A DNA stretch of 43,605 bases from Actinomycetes bacterium (GTDB taxonomy: Bacteria > Actinomycetota > Acidimicrobiia > Acidimicrobiales > Microtrichaceae): NCBI GenBank assembly GCA_029782335.1, contig JAKOVA010000275.1, forward strand, positions 1 to 43,605, read 5' to 3'. The notes below the pieces were generated by a model. That model made no database searches and was not told the DNA's origin. It saw only the letters and a program-made list of their open reading frames with translations. Positions 33,165-40,855 of the stretch are shown here, in pieces. Each line of letters opens with the position of its first letter. Position 1 is the stretch's first letter. A program made the translations under genes and the position numbers.

Positions 33165-33950
33165 TCAGCACTCCGACGCGACGATGCGCGGGAGCACCTC
33201 GGAGATGGAGCCGCGCACCACCACATCCGCGATCTCGTCCATCTCGGTGGCTTCCCCGTTGACGATGACGACCCGCGCTCCGCCTCGTGCCGCAACCGGC
33301 ACCACGTTGGCGGCCGGGTACACGCCGAGGGTGGTGCCGATCGCGAGCACCAGATCAGCGGCTGCCGCTGCCGCGAACGCACGGTCGACATCGGCCTCCA
33401 CCAGCGCTTGGCCGAATGAGATCGTGGCGGACTTGAGGATGCCACCACACCGTCGGCAGGGCGGATCGGCCTCACCCGCGCGGACCCGATCGAGGGTTTC
33501 CTGCATCGGGCCACGCCAGCCGCAATCGAGGCAGGCGACCTCGCGCATCGTACCGTGGATCTCGACGACCAGATCGGGGTCGCTCCCCGCGTCCTGGTGG
33601 AGGCCGTCGATGTTCTGGGTCACCAGCAGCGAGAGCTTGCCGCGCCGCTCCAGCGCCACGAGCGCCGAATGGCCGGCGTTCGGTTCCGCCGCCCAGGCGC
33701 GGTGGTCCATCCGGGAGCGCCATGCCGCCTCCCGCACTGCAGGATCCGCGAGGTAGTGACTGAGCGTCGAGAGCTTCTCTGCTGCCGGATCGCGGGTCCA
33801 CACGCCGTTGGGGCCACGGAAATCCGGAATCCCGGAGTCGGTCGACACCCCGGCACCGGTCAGCACCACGATGCGCGAGGATGCATCCACCAGCGCTCGC
33901 GCTGCGCCAATCTCGCTGGAGTTTGCGTCATGAGAGTGCATGAAATACAT
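33165..33950 (-). CDS. cobB: NAD-dependent protein deacylase, Sir2 family
   Basis: 261 residues from the ATG at 33950, with GAGGAG 5 bases upstream. It removes acyl groups from lysines using NAD+, releasing nicotinamide. Motifs are TGAGVSTDSGIPDFRG at 31-46 (NAD binding), TQNIDGLH at 111-118, catalytic H132 in EIHGTM, the zinc site C140/C143/C165/C168, and GILKSATISFGQ at 170-181. LAIGTTLGVYPAANVVP and VIVNGE complete the Rossmann fold. The length is normal for bacterial sirtuins. No acs-type partner is adjacent, so its substrate is not suggested by context. The divergent gene at 34041 may share its promoter region. Confidence 0.94.
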   Translation of the reverse strand: MYFMHSHDANSSEIGAARALVDASSRIVVLTGAGVSTDSGIPDFRGPNGVWTRDPAAEKLSTLSHYLADPAVREAAWRSRMDHRAWAAEPNAGHSALVALERRGKLSLLVTQNIDGLHQDAGSDPDLVVEIHGTMREVACLDCGWRGPMQETLDRVRAGEADPPCRRCGGILKSATISFGQALVEADVDRAFAAAAAADLVLAIGTTLGVYPAANVVPVAARGGARVVIVNGEATEMDEIADVVVRGSISEVLPRIVASEC

Positions 33951-34040
33951 TGAAACTCCTCAAGGGCCACCACCGGCACCACGTGTCACGGCCCATCCTT
34001 CCCCCAAACGGCACCGGCACACCTCTGGGAGTGGGCGGAC

Positions 34041-34757
34041 ATGACTTCGACACCTTTCACACCGGCAACCTCGAACCCAACCGACTCGACTCCGGCTCCC
34101 CCGACCGTTGCACCGCCAACGGTGATCCACTCGAGCCCGGCCGTGGAGATCATTCCCGAAGGAACGGTGACGCATCTCACGGTCGTCCCCTGGTACGACC
34201 CCTTCCTCGCCCAGCGCGGCTATGACCCACGGAGCGCGTACGTCGAGCGTTTCTGGCTCGGCATCCTCGGGCCATCGGCGACGTGGCTGTTGCGCCGTCT
34301 CACCCGTGGCCTCGATGAGCACCCGGCGGGGTTCCGCATCAATATGGCCGACACGGCTCGGGCGCTCGGCCTGGGGCAGGGCACCAGCCGCAACTCGATG
34401 GTCGTCCGCACCGTCGAGCGGATGTGCCAGTTCGGCACCGCCCAACTCCACGCCCACGATCGGCTCGCGGTTCGGCGCCACGTTGCACCGCTGAACGCGC
34501 GCCAACTCCAGCGACTCCCGCTCGCGGTGCAGCACGCACACGAGCGATGGGTGTCGGCCCCCTTCGACGACGAGACCCGTCGCCGGGCGATCGTGTTGGC
34601 GGTTGGCCTCCTCGAGCGGGGAAGCGACCGCTGGGCTGTAGAGCAGCACCTCCAGGGCTACGGCTTCCCCGATCGGCTGGCGTACGAGGCGATGCAACAC
34701 GCCTACGAGATCACCACGCAGTCTCCGGCCGAACACCCATCCCCGCCGGCGGCCTGA
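34041..34757 (+). CDS. Conserved hypothetical protein (actinobacterial)
   Basis: 238 residues, function not recognised. The first ~40 residues are Thr/Pro-rich and disordered (TPFTPATSNPTDSTPAPPTV). The rest looks like a compact helical globular protein: VPWYDPFLAQRGYDPRSAYV, ERFWLGILGPSATWLLRRLT, then RINMADTARALGLGQGTSRN, which has the look of a helix-turn-helix, and ALNARQLQRL-like helices. I believe proteins with this core occur widely in actinobacteria without assigned function, but I could not check. The ATG has a weak GGGAG ribosome-binding site. A strong bidirectional terminator follows. Nothing suggests membrane location. Confidence 0.72.
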   Translation: MTSTPFTPATSNPTDSTPAPPTVAPPTVIHSSPAVEIIPEGTVTHLTVVPWYDPFLAQRGYDPRSAYVERFWLGILGPSATWLLRRLTRGLDEHPAGFRINMADTARALGLGQGTSRNSMVVRTVERMCQFGTAQLHAHDRLAVRRHVAPLNARQLQRLPLAVQHAHERWVSAPFDDETRRRAIVLAVGLLERGSDRWAVEQHLQGYGFPDRLAYEAMQHAYEITTQSPAEHPSPPAA

Positions 34758-34792
34758 CCGCTGTCAACGAGTAGCGCAGCACCAAAACGGGA

Positions 34793-34825
34793 AACGGCGC
34801 CCCGAGATCGCCTCGGGGCGCCGTT
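34793..34825. terminator. Strong bidirectional terminator between convergent genes
   Basis: AACGGCGCCCCGAG (34793-34806) and its exact complement CTCGGGGCGCCGTT (34812-34825) form a 14-bp stem with a 5-base loop. It sits between the stops at 34757 (plus) and 34832 (minus). On the minus strand it is followed by TTTCCCGTTTT, resembling a U-tract. Confidence 0.88.
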
Positions 34826-34831
34826 GCCGCG

Positions 34832-35827
34832 TCAGGTCGGGAAGTTCGCGTCCAGGAACGCGTCGACCGCTGTGTCGCAGTTCCCGAAGCTGAAGTGCCC
34901 CACTGAGCCGCCCGCGATGGCGTTGTCGCACGAGCTGTAGGGGCGTGACGCGAGGCTCAGCGCGGTCGAGTAGTTGTCGCTCTGTTCACGCCGAATGACA
35001 CCGTCGCCAGTGCTCGGCAGGTAACCCTGTGACGTCACCAGCATCAGGTGGTCGATCTTGTAGCCCGGGCGGCTGACGTGGTTGATCGGCGATGCCCAGG
35101 TCGCGGGGAGGTCGGTGCATGCAGAAAGCCAGATGTTCGCACCCGGAATCGCACAGCGCAGATACTTCGACGCCTGATTCCGCGTGTCGACGGAGTCGCT
35201 CACCGGCGCGTTGAAGTCGTACACCCCGGCGAAGCTGAGCACCGTGTCGACCTCGGAGCTCGCAGAGCCGGGCGGCTCCCAGGAGGGATCGACGTTGACG
35301 CTCGAGGCAGCGAGCGTGACGAGGTGTCCTCCCGCCGAGTGGCCCCACAACGCGATCCGAGACGGGTCGAGGCCGTACGCCGGGCCGTTCGTCTTGACCC
35401 ACTTCACGGCGGCCTTCACGTCGAGGACGGCACCGGGCGCCTTCGTCGACAGATCCTCCAGGTCGTCCACGAGCCGGTAGTTGATCGCCATCACGGCATA
35501 ACCACGGTCGACCTCGCGGCGGACATGCGTTCCTTCCCACGCACCTTGAACCAGCGGTCCGTTCGCAAGGTCCGATGCGTTGAAGGAGCCCGACTCCCAG
35601 CCTCCGCCGTGCACGAAGATGATGACCGGCTTCAGGTCGTCTCCGAGCGGTCGCACGATCTGGGAGTTGGTGGCGGTGCCGTTGCTGTACCAGATGTTGA
35701 GGCAGGTGACGGTCGTCCCGGTGGTCGAGCATCCGCCCGAATTGGGGTCAGGTGTGGTGTTCGGCGTGCAGCCGACGAGCGCGCCGCACAATGCCGCCGC
35801 AACGAGAAGTGCTCGAGTGCGTGTCAT
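34832..35827 (-). CDS. Secreted alpha/beta-hydrolase lipoprotein (esterase-like)
   Basis: 331 residues from the ATG at 35827; a TTG 12 bp upstream is less likely. The N-terminus TRALLVAAALCGALVGC is a lipoprotein signal with lipobox LVGC, giving a mature protein anchored by C20. The hydrolase has the oxyanion motif VIIFVHGGGWESGS, NYRLVDDLEDL and the nucleophile elbow ALWGHSAGGHLV, as in the BD-FAE/carboxylesterase (HSL-like) group. The C-terminal HFSFGN supplies a candidate catalytic histidine and DHLMLVTSQGYLPSTGD the acid region. Several cysteines (C36, C45, and a CAIPGANIWLSAC pair) suggest disulfides, in line with export. The substrate is unknown; acetylated or ferulated surface glycans are possible. 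Confidence 0.83.
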   Translation of the reverse strand: MTRTRALLVAAALCGALVGCTPNTTPDPNSGGCSTTGTTVTCLNIWYSNGTATNSQIVRPLGDDLKPVIIFVHGGGWESGSFNASDLANGPLVQGAWEGTHVRREVDRGYAVMAINYRLVDDLEDLSTKAPGAVLDVKAAVKWVKTNGPAYGLDPSRIALWGHSAGGHLVTLAASSVNVDPSWEPPGSASSEVDTVLSFAGVYDFNAPVSDSVDTRNQASKYLRCAIPGANIWLSACTDLPATWASPINHVSRPGYKIDHLMLVTSQGYLPSTGDGVIRREQSDNYSTALSLASRPYSSCDNAIAGGSVGHFSFGNCDTAVDAFLDANFPT

Positions 35828-35894
35828 GCGGCGATTCAACTCACCGATGCTCGCGACGGAAACGGAGAGCGGTCCCCACGACCCCAGAGGCGAC

Positions 35895-35908
35895 GGTGCG
35901 ATCGCACC
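35895..35908. promoter_or_regulatory. Perfect 14-bp palindrome in the pepA-esterase gap
   Basis: GGTGCGATCGCACC is a perfect palindrome without a loop, 68 bp upstream of the esterase start and about 31 bp after the pepA stop. It may be a regulator-binding site; a loopless palindrome is a poor terminator. The central GCGATCGC is common by chance in GC-rich DNA. Confidence 0.3.
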
Positions 35909-35938
35909 CTGACGCGGTCGCGCGGTGATGGCGATGTG

Positions 35939-37393
35939 TCAGCGGACCGCGCGCCGCTCCAGGAACTCGATGAGGGTCCGCACGCCAAAGCCCGTCGCCC
36001 CCTTCGGGCCATCTGCCGGAACTTCCTCGGTGAACGCCGGACCGGCGATGTCAAGGTGCGCCCAGGGAATCCCCTCACCGACGAACTCCCGCAGGAACAG
36101 GCCCGCGGTGATCGTCCCGCCGTAGCGCCCACCGATGTTCTTCAGGTCGGCGACTTCGCTGTCGAGCAGCTTGCGGTAGTCCTCCACGAGCGGGAGCGGC
36201 CACAACGCCTCGCCGACCTCGGTACCCGCGGCCCGCACCTCGTCGCTGAGCGACTCGTCGTTCGACAACACTCCAGCCACCTTGTCCCCCAAGGCCACCA
36301 TGCACGCCCCCGTCAGCGTCGCGAGGTCGAGGATCACGTCCGGTCGCGCCTCCGACGCCACGGCGAGCGCATCGGCGAGCACGAGTCGGCCCTCGGCGTC
36401 GGTGTTGAGGACCTCGACGGTGGTGCCGTTCCGCGCGGTGAACACGTCACCGGGGCGTTGGGCGAAGTCACCGGTCATGTTGTCGGTGAGCGGGGCGTAC
36501 GCCGTCACCGCGACCGGAACACGGAGGGCGGGCAGCGCGAGCATCGTCGACATCACGGCGGCAGCGCCGGCCATGTCGCACTTCATCGTCATCATCGACT
36601 CGGGCTGCTTGAGCGAGAGCCCCCCGGAGTCGAAGGTGATCCCCTTGCCGACGAGAGCGACGTGCCCGCGGGCGCCGGCCGGCCGGTAGGAGACCTGCAC
36701 GAAACGAGGTTCGTTGCCGGAACCCTGATTGACCGCCAACAGACCACCGAGACGCTGGGCGGCGATCTTGCGCTTGTCCCACACCGTCACCTTCAACGAA
36801 CCGGCGTCGGCCGCCGCGGCGCTCACCCGGGCAGCGAACTCGGCGGGCGTCAGGGTGCCCCCCGGCTCGTTGACGAGGTCACGAGCGAAACAGACCGCGG
36901 CGGCGATCGCACGACCTCGGGCGACGCCGGCCGCCTCCCGCTTGTCGCCGTTCCCGACGAGGGTGACCTTGCGGAGCGCGTGAGGCGCCGCGGAACGATG
37001 AGCGCCGAAGCGGTATGCCGCCAGCGCTGCGCCTTCGGTGAGCGCCTGGGTCGCAGAGGTCGGGTCGTCGAATGGGGCCGTGGCCGCGGCGTGGTCCACG
37101 GCAAGGGAACGCACACGCTGCGCGGCCTTGGTCGCTGCGGCCGCTGCGAGACGCAGCGAGCGCGCGTCGAGGCCGTTGGAAGGACCGACACCCACCAGGA
37201 TCGTGAGCACCGCCCCGCCACCTGGGATCACCAGCGACTGGCCCGCCTTGGCCTCGAAGCCCGATGCGTCCAGAACGCCACGGTCGAGGCCGGAATCGTC
37301 GAGGCGATCCGATGCGACGAGCCGGGCGACCGCCTCCACCTTCGCCGGGACCTTTCGCGCGGTCGCGACGGTGACGGTCGTCTCGAGTGTCAT
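35939..37393 (-). CDS. pepA: Leucyl aminopeptidase, M17 family (PepA)
   Basis: 484 residues from the ATG at 37393; the GGAGG within the preceding ATGGAGGACAAC is its ribosome-binding site, so the ATG 12 bp upstream is not the start. The enzyme removes N-terminal residues from peptides using two metal ions in the cytosol. Metal and catalytic motifs are VGKGITFDSGGLSLK, MKCDMAGAAAVM and NTDAEGRLVLADAL; RDLVNEPGGTLTP marks the domain boundary and GAVLTILVGVG lies in the N-terminal domain. The C-terminus has the family-typical DIAGPAFTEEVPADGPKGAT-GFGVRTL. The length is standard (about 480-500). It appears to be a single-gene unit. Confidence 0.94.
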   Translation of the reverse strand: MTLETTVTVATARKVPAKVEAVARLVASDRLDDSGLDRGVLDASGFEAKAGQSLVIPGGGAVLTILVGVGPSNGLDARSLRLAAAAATKAAQRVRSLAVDHAAATAPFDDPTSATQALTEGAALAAYRFGAHRSAAPHALRKVTLVGNGDKREAAGVARGRAIAAAVCFARDLVNEPGGTLTPAEFAARVSAAAADAGSLKVTVWDKRKIAAQRLGGLLAVNQGSGNEPRFVQVSYRPAGARGHVALVGKGITFDSGGLSLKQPESMMTMKCDMAGAAAVMSTMLALPALRVPVAVTAYAPLTDNMTGDFAQRPGDVFTARNGTTVEVLNTDAEGRLVLADALAVASEARPDVILDLATLTGACMVALGDKVAGVLSNDESLSDEVRAAGTEVGEALWPLPLVEDYRKLLDSEVADLKNIGGRYGGTITAGLFLREFVGEGIPWAHLDIAGPAFTEEVPADGPKGATGFGVRTLIEFLERRAVR

Positions 37394-37450
37394 GTTGTCC
37401 TCCATCTCTTCGGTTCCGTCATCCTCCCGCGGCGACGCGCCAAGATCGGG

Positions 37451-38074
37451 TCATTCCGCTCTGCCGGCGAGAACCTGCCGTTCGACGAGATACCCCGCGA
37501 GCGTGCCGATGGCTGCTGCCATGGACCTCAGCGCCGTCTGCTGCTCGGCGACGGTCGACAACCGGGATGCGACGAAACGGTCGAACAACTCGAGCGAACC
37601 CGTCGCGACATCAGCCCCCGCACGGAGTTGCGGCTCGGCGACGTCGATGAAGCGATCGAAGGGAATGCCCGAACCCACGAGGAGCAGGACACAACTCACA
37701 GCTCGGACGTCCGCGTCGGTGTAGTAGGGGCCGTCGTCATCTCGGCGGCCGGCGAGCAGTCCGGACGCGATCAAGGACCGCAGCATTTCGACGGGCATGC
37801 CTGAACGCTCGGCGACGTCACGGAGCCGAAGACGTTCCTCCCATGCAGGATCGTCCACGACGCCGTCGAGTCGTTCCGCGATGGAGCGCAACGAGTGACC
37901 GTGGGACTTCAACGAGGCGATCCGGCGCAGGCGTTCGAGGTGATGGTCGCCGTACACCGCGCGGCGTCCGTCCCGTCGCGGCGGCGGGAGCAGCCCCTTG
38001 GACTGATACGAGCGCAACGCCGCGACGCTGACGCCCGCTGCCGACGCCAACTCCTCCGCCCCGTAGACCGTCAT
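37451..38074 (-). CDS. MerR-family regulator with two HTH domains
   Basis: 207 residues. Residues 5-72 are a MerR N-terminal winged helix (ELASAAGVSVAALRSYQSKG, RAVYGDHHLERLRRIASLKS, HSLRSIAERL). Residues about 83-145 look like a second MerR-type HTH (RLRDVAERSGMPVEMLRSLI, then YYTDADVRAVSCVLLL). No cysteine pattern of a metal-sensing MerR is present. The C-terminal ~60 residues are helical and may bind a ligand or dimerise. It is divergent from the biotinyl-like/carboxyltransferase pair, with small palindromes (TCGAACGATTCGA, ATGATCAT) between them, so control of that pair and of itself is plausible. The effector is unknown. Confidence 0.85.
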   Translation of the reverse strand: MTVYGAEELASAAGVSVAALRSYQSKGLLPPPRRDGRRAVYGDHHLERLRRIASLKSHGHSLRSIAERLDGVVDDPAWEERLRLRDVAERSGMPVEMLRSLIASGLLAGRRDDDGPYYTDADVRAVSCVLLLVGSGIPFDRFIDVAEPQLRAGADVATGSLELFDRFVASRLSTVAEQQTALRSMAAAIGTLAGYLVERQVLAGRAE

Positions 38075-38096
38075 CCAGAATGATCATATGTGGCTG

Positions 38097-38109
38097 TCGA
38101 ACGATTCGA
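38097..38109. promoter_or_regulatory. Candidate MerR operator (TCGAA-CGA-TTCGA)
   Basis: An exact 5+3+5 inverted repeat lies in the 118 bp between the merR-like start (38074) and the plus-strand biotinyl-like gene (38193); ATGATCAT is a further palindrome at about 38080-38087. The gap is less GC-rich than the surrounding genes. Palindromes in divergent regulator gaps are often autoregulatory sites. Confidence 0.35.
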
Positions 38110-38192
38110 TGATCTGACGTAACCATTCGTTGTGGCGCACGGTCGGAGATTTGGTCGAAACCCACGGTCGACCACGACAGGAAGGCGTGCCC

Positions 38193-38468
38193 ATGCCCGG
38201 CGGACCCTCAGCAGTTCCGACCCTCGACGGCGAGTACCTCGCGGTGAGCGAGCGGCTCATCGTCGCCCCGACCCCCGGGCGATTCGTCGCCCACGTCGGT
38301 CCCGGCGACGTGGTGACGGTCGGCCAGACCGTCGGCCGCCTCGAGCGATCCGATGGCACGACTGCGGTTCGGTGCGAGTTCGCAGGCCGGCTCATGGGAC
38401 GCCTCGCCGACGACGGCGAGCGCGTTCGTCCCGGCCAACCGCTCGCATGGGTCCGCCCCGCGTGCTGA
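38193..38468 (+). CDS. Degenerate biotinyl/lipoyl-like domain protein without the target lysine
   Basis: 91 residues from the ATG at 38193, with AGGAAGG 8 bases upstream. The sequence has the shape of a biotin carboxyl carrier domain: RLIVAPTPGRFVAHVGPGDV, VTVGQTVGRLE and, at the end, GERVRPGQPLAWV. In a real carrier, the hairpin between these two halves holds E-A-M-K-M; here it reads ERSDGTTAVRCEFAG with no lysine in the protein at that place. Biotinylation is therefore not expected. It overlaps the carboxyltransferase gene by 22 bp, so both are likely one functional unit. It may be a structural mimic or regulatory remnant. Confidence 0.72.
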   Translation: MPGGPSAVPTLDGEYLAVSERLIVAPTPGRFVAHVGPGDVVTVGQTVGRLERSDGTTAVRCEFAGRLMGRLADDGERVRPGQPLAWVRPAC

Positions 38469-39850
38469 CCCTCGCACCACCTGACCAACTGCTCCGGCCC
38501 ATCGGCTCGCACGCCACCGGCGCGTCGGACGCCTCGATTCGCCGGCTCGACGGGACCGACGTGTGTTGGATCGACCTCGTCGGTGACGACACTGCGTCCC
38601 TCCCGCCGCCCGCCCTCGCGATCGCGGCGCGCGCCGTCGACGAGGCGTGGCGATGCGGCCTCCCCCTCGTCATCCGCTTCAGTTCGGTGTCGAGCAACCC
38701 CGGCGACGGCATCCCGACGCTCCACGAATGGGGTCGCTTCGCACACGCCATTTCCGCAGCGTCGGGGGTCGTCCCGACGATCGGCATTCTCGACGGCGCC
38801 GTCGCCAGCGGTATGTCACTGCTCGTCGGATTGCTCGATGTCGTGGTCATGGTCGAGGGTTCACGGCTCTACATCTCGGGGCCGGCAGCGGTCGCCGCGA
38901 TGACCGGGACATCGGTTGATCCCGACGATCTCGGAGGGACCCCCGTCCACACCGACGCCAGTGGCGTCGCGCACCTCGTCGCCGGCGACCTCGACGACGC
39001 GACGGCATGGGTCGCCGAACTCCTCGCCTTGCTGCCTCCGAACAACGCGGAGCCCCCACCGGCGACCTCGCCCCGCGACCCCACCGATCGTCCCTGTCAC
39101 CGGGCGGCCGAAGCGGTCCCCGATGACGGACGAAGCGCCTATGACGTTCGCGACGTCCTCACCGATGTGCTCGACGATGGGGACCTCGTCGAGCTTCGCG
39201 GCCGCTTCGGCCCGGCGATCGTGTGCGCGCTGGGACGCCTCGGCGGCCACCCTGTCGGGGTCGTCGCGAACCAGCCCGCACACCTCGCCGGAGCGATCGA
39301 CATTCCGTCTTCGCAGAAGGCCGCTCGCTTCGTCCAGTGGTGCGATGCCTTCGGCCTCCCGATCGTGACCTTTGTGGACACCCCCGGCTACCTCCCCGGT
39401 CGGGACATCGAGTCCGACGGCATCATCCGTCACGGCGGCCAGTTGGCCTTCGCCTACGCGGCGGCGAGCGTCCCGCGGCTCTGTGTGATTCTCCGCAAGG
39501 CGTTCGGCGGGGCGTTCATCGTGATGGACAGCAAAACGATGGGCAACGACCTGTGTGTGGCCTGGCCTGGCGCGGAGATCGCCGTGATGGGTGCTGCGGG
39601 TGCGGTACAGATCCTCGAGGGCCGTCGCCTCGCGGCCCTCGACGCCGACCAGCAGCAAACCGAACGCGCCGCGCGGGAAGCGGCCTACAGCGCGTCGCAC
39701 CTCAACCCGAACCGCGCTGCCACCCGAGGTGACGTGGACGCCATCGTTCACCCCACCTCCACCCGCGCCGTGTTGTGCGCGGCGCTGCCGTCACTGTTGG
39801 GGAAACGTCGCGACCCGATCGTCCGCAAGCACCGAAACGGGCCGCTCTAG
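38447..39850 (+). CDS. Acyl-CoA carboxylase-type carboxyltransferase, short N-terminal half
   Basis: 467 residues from the ATG at 38447 (GTG 38462 is an alternative). The C-terminal half is well conserved with acetyl/propionyl-CoA carboxylase beta subunits: VRDVLTDVLDDGDLVELR, TFVDTPGYLPGRDIESDGII, ILRKAFGGAFIVMDSKTMGN and WPGAEIAVMGAAGAVQIL. The N-terminal half is recognisable from YISGPAAVAAMTGTSVDPDD and TDASGVAHLVAGD but begins late, and the usual SGGARIQEG segment is replaced by SSVSSNPGDGIP. About 60-100 residues are missing compared with AccD5/PccB. The partner biotin protein encoded just upstream lacks its lysine. The acyl-CoA substrate is unknown, and the N-half changes may affect acyl-CoA binding. 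Confidence 0.85.
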   Translation: MGPPRVLTLAPPDQLLRPIGSHATGASDASIRRLDGTDVCWIDLVGDDTASLPPPALAIAARAVDEAWRCGLPLVIRFSSVSSNPGDGIPTLHEWGRFAHAISAASGVVPTIGILDGAVASGMSLLVGLLDVVVMVEGSRLYISGPAAVAAMTGTSVDPDDLGGTPVHTDASGVAHLVAGDLDDATAWVAELLALLPPNNAEPPPATSPRDPTDRPCHRAAEAVPDDGRSAYDVRDVLTDVLDDGDLVELRGRFGPAIVCALGRLGGHPVGVVANQPAHLAGAIDIPSSQKAARFVQWCDAFGLPIVTFVDTPGYLPGRDIESDGIIRHGGQLAFAYAAASVPRLCVILRKAFGGAFIVMDSKTMGNDLCVAWPGAEIAVMGAAGAVQILEGRRLAALDADQQQTERAAREAAYSASHLNPNRAATRGDVDAIVHPTSTRAVLCAALPSLLGKRRDPIVRKHRNGPL

Positions 39851-39871
39851 TCGGGCCCACACCAACGCAGG

Positions 39872-39892
39872 GGGCGGCACCCGAAACCGCCC
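39872..39892. terminator. Weak hairpin between convergent genes
   Basis: GGGCGG (39872-39877) pairs with CCGCCC (39887-39892) across a 9-base loop, in the 55 bp between the carboxyltransferase stop and the convergent hypothetical gene's stop. The stem is short and has no T run. Confidence 0.35.
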
Positions 39893-39905
39893 GCTTCGGC
39901 GCCGC

Positions 39906-40658
39906 TCAGCTTCCGGCGACCGTTGTCGCAGTGGTCTTGGCGAGCAACTGGTCGAGTTCCTGAACGGTCTGGATCCCGCGGCTCGTGGCACCGATGGCCT
40001 CGGCGTCGACTGACGAGACGCCGACCACGACCCACCGGTCCCACCTCGCCACCACGTACCGCAGCCGGGAGCCCCTGGCGTTCGCGGCGCCCGAGTCCAC
40101 ATCGAGCATCACCGACCGGTCCGCTTCGGGGACCTTGGCGGCGCCACTCGGCTCCAACCCGCCGCAGCTCTTGATCGCCGAGCGAATGGTGCGCCACCCC
40201 AGCTCGCCGCCTGCGCCCGAGCGGAAACTCCACACGGCAAGGCCGACACCCACCCGTTCTTCGGGGGTCTTCGCTGCGATGGCGATGGAGGCGGGGACGT
40301 TGAAATAGCGATCGGCGTGCGCCCGCTCACCGCTGAGCACCCCCGGATCGCACGGGCCGAAACTACCCAGGAGGGTGTCGCCGGCGAGGTCTTCCTTCAC
40401 CAGGAAGCGCGACGAGCCCACCGGGGTGTTCGGCATCACCCGCTCCAGGTCGAACCGCTCGACCTCGACCGACGGGAGCGCCTTCGGCTTCTCCTTCTCC
40501 ATCCGGCCGGCGACGAGGACTCCCCCAACGACCAGACCAGCGAGGAACAGCACGAACACGAGGCTGACCACGATCCGGCCGAACGCGCCACCGCCTCGAC
40601 GGCGCGAGCGATGCACCGTGTAGCGGTAGCCCTCGGTCGTGTAGTTGTCGGCGGCCAA
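39906..40658 (-). CDS. Membrane-anchored hypothetical protein
   Basis: 250 residues with a TTG start; AGGAG lies 10 bases upstream. I do not recognise the family. A short basic cytoplasmic N-terminus (HRSRRRGGGAFGR) precedes a single membrane helix at about 28-50 (IVVSLVFVLFLAGLVVGGVL), so the rest faces outward. The outer domain of ~200 residues has two cysteines, C103 and C165, which could pair, and the mixed pattern SIAIAAKTPEERVGVGLAVW and LRYVVARWDRWVVVGVSS. The C-terminal end is a helix-like QTVQELDQLLAKT. It is convergent with the carboxyltransferase and divergent from metH. No function can be given. Confidence 0.7.
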   Translation of the reverse strand: MAADNYTTEGYRYTVHRSRRRGGGAFGRIVVSLVFVLFLAGLVVGGVLVAGRMEKEKPKALPSVEVERFDLERVMPNTPVGSSRFLVKEDLAGDTLLGSFGPCDPGVLSGERAHADRYFNVPASIAIAAKTPEERVGVGLAVWSFRSGAGGELGWRTIRSAIKSCGGLEPSGAAKVPEADRSVMLDVDSGAANARGSRLRYVVARWDRWVVVGVSSVDAEAIGATSRGIQTVQELDQLLAKTTATTVAGS

Positions 40659-40765
40659 CGCTCAGGTTCTCCTCGGGGTCGGAACGCGGGTCACAGTGCA
40701 GGACGGTACGGAAGCGCCTGACGGGAAGCGAAGGGTCATTCTGCCCAGGGCTCGGGCCGAACGAC

Positions 40766-40819
40766 CATCGGGACCGGCCCGCAGGCATCGGGACCGGCCG
40801 GAAGACTGTCGGGACGAGG
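40766..40819 (+). repeat. Tandem 20-bp repeats upstream of metH
   Basis: CATCGGGACCGGCC is present exactly at 40766 and 40786; a weaker third copy (CTGTCGGGACGAGG) begins at 40806, so the period is exactly 20 bp (two helical turns). The array ends four bases before a TACCAT hexamer. It looks like a regulator-binding array for the metH promoter rather than coding sequence. Confidence 0.6.
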
Positions 40820-40823
40820 GAGG

Positions 40824-40849
40824 TACCATCCACTCGTCCCATCGAGTGG
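40824..40849 (+). promoter_or_regulatory. metH promoter candidate: TACCAT -10 and adjacent dyad
   Basis: TACCAT (40824-40829) is followed at once by the inverted repeat CCACTCG-TCCCAT-CGAGTGG (40830-40849). A start about 7 bases after the hexamer would fall inside the dyad, which then acts as an operator over +1 rather than as a full leader hairpin. The right arm partly overlaps the GGAG ribosome-binding site of metH. No cobalamin-riboswitch sequence was found. Confidence 0.45.
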
Positions 40850-40855
40850 AGTGAG

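Noticed and set aside
31590-33419. A 609-codon plus-strand frame opposite the rhodanese-ThiF gene
   Set aside because: It covers parts of three minus-strand genes and two gaps with hairpins; no domain is seen.
35048-37804. A 918-codon plus-strand frame across the esterase, pepA and merR-like genes
   Set aside because: It spans three well-supported genes on the other strand and their gaps, and its translation is Arg/Gly/Asp/His-rich without motifs.
40659-40855. Cobalamin or SAM riboswitch ahead of metH
   Set aside because: No B12-box or SAM-riboswitch core was recognised; the region consists of 20-bp direct repeats and a dyad. A covariance-model search would be needed to exclude rarer classes.
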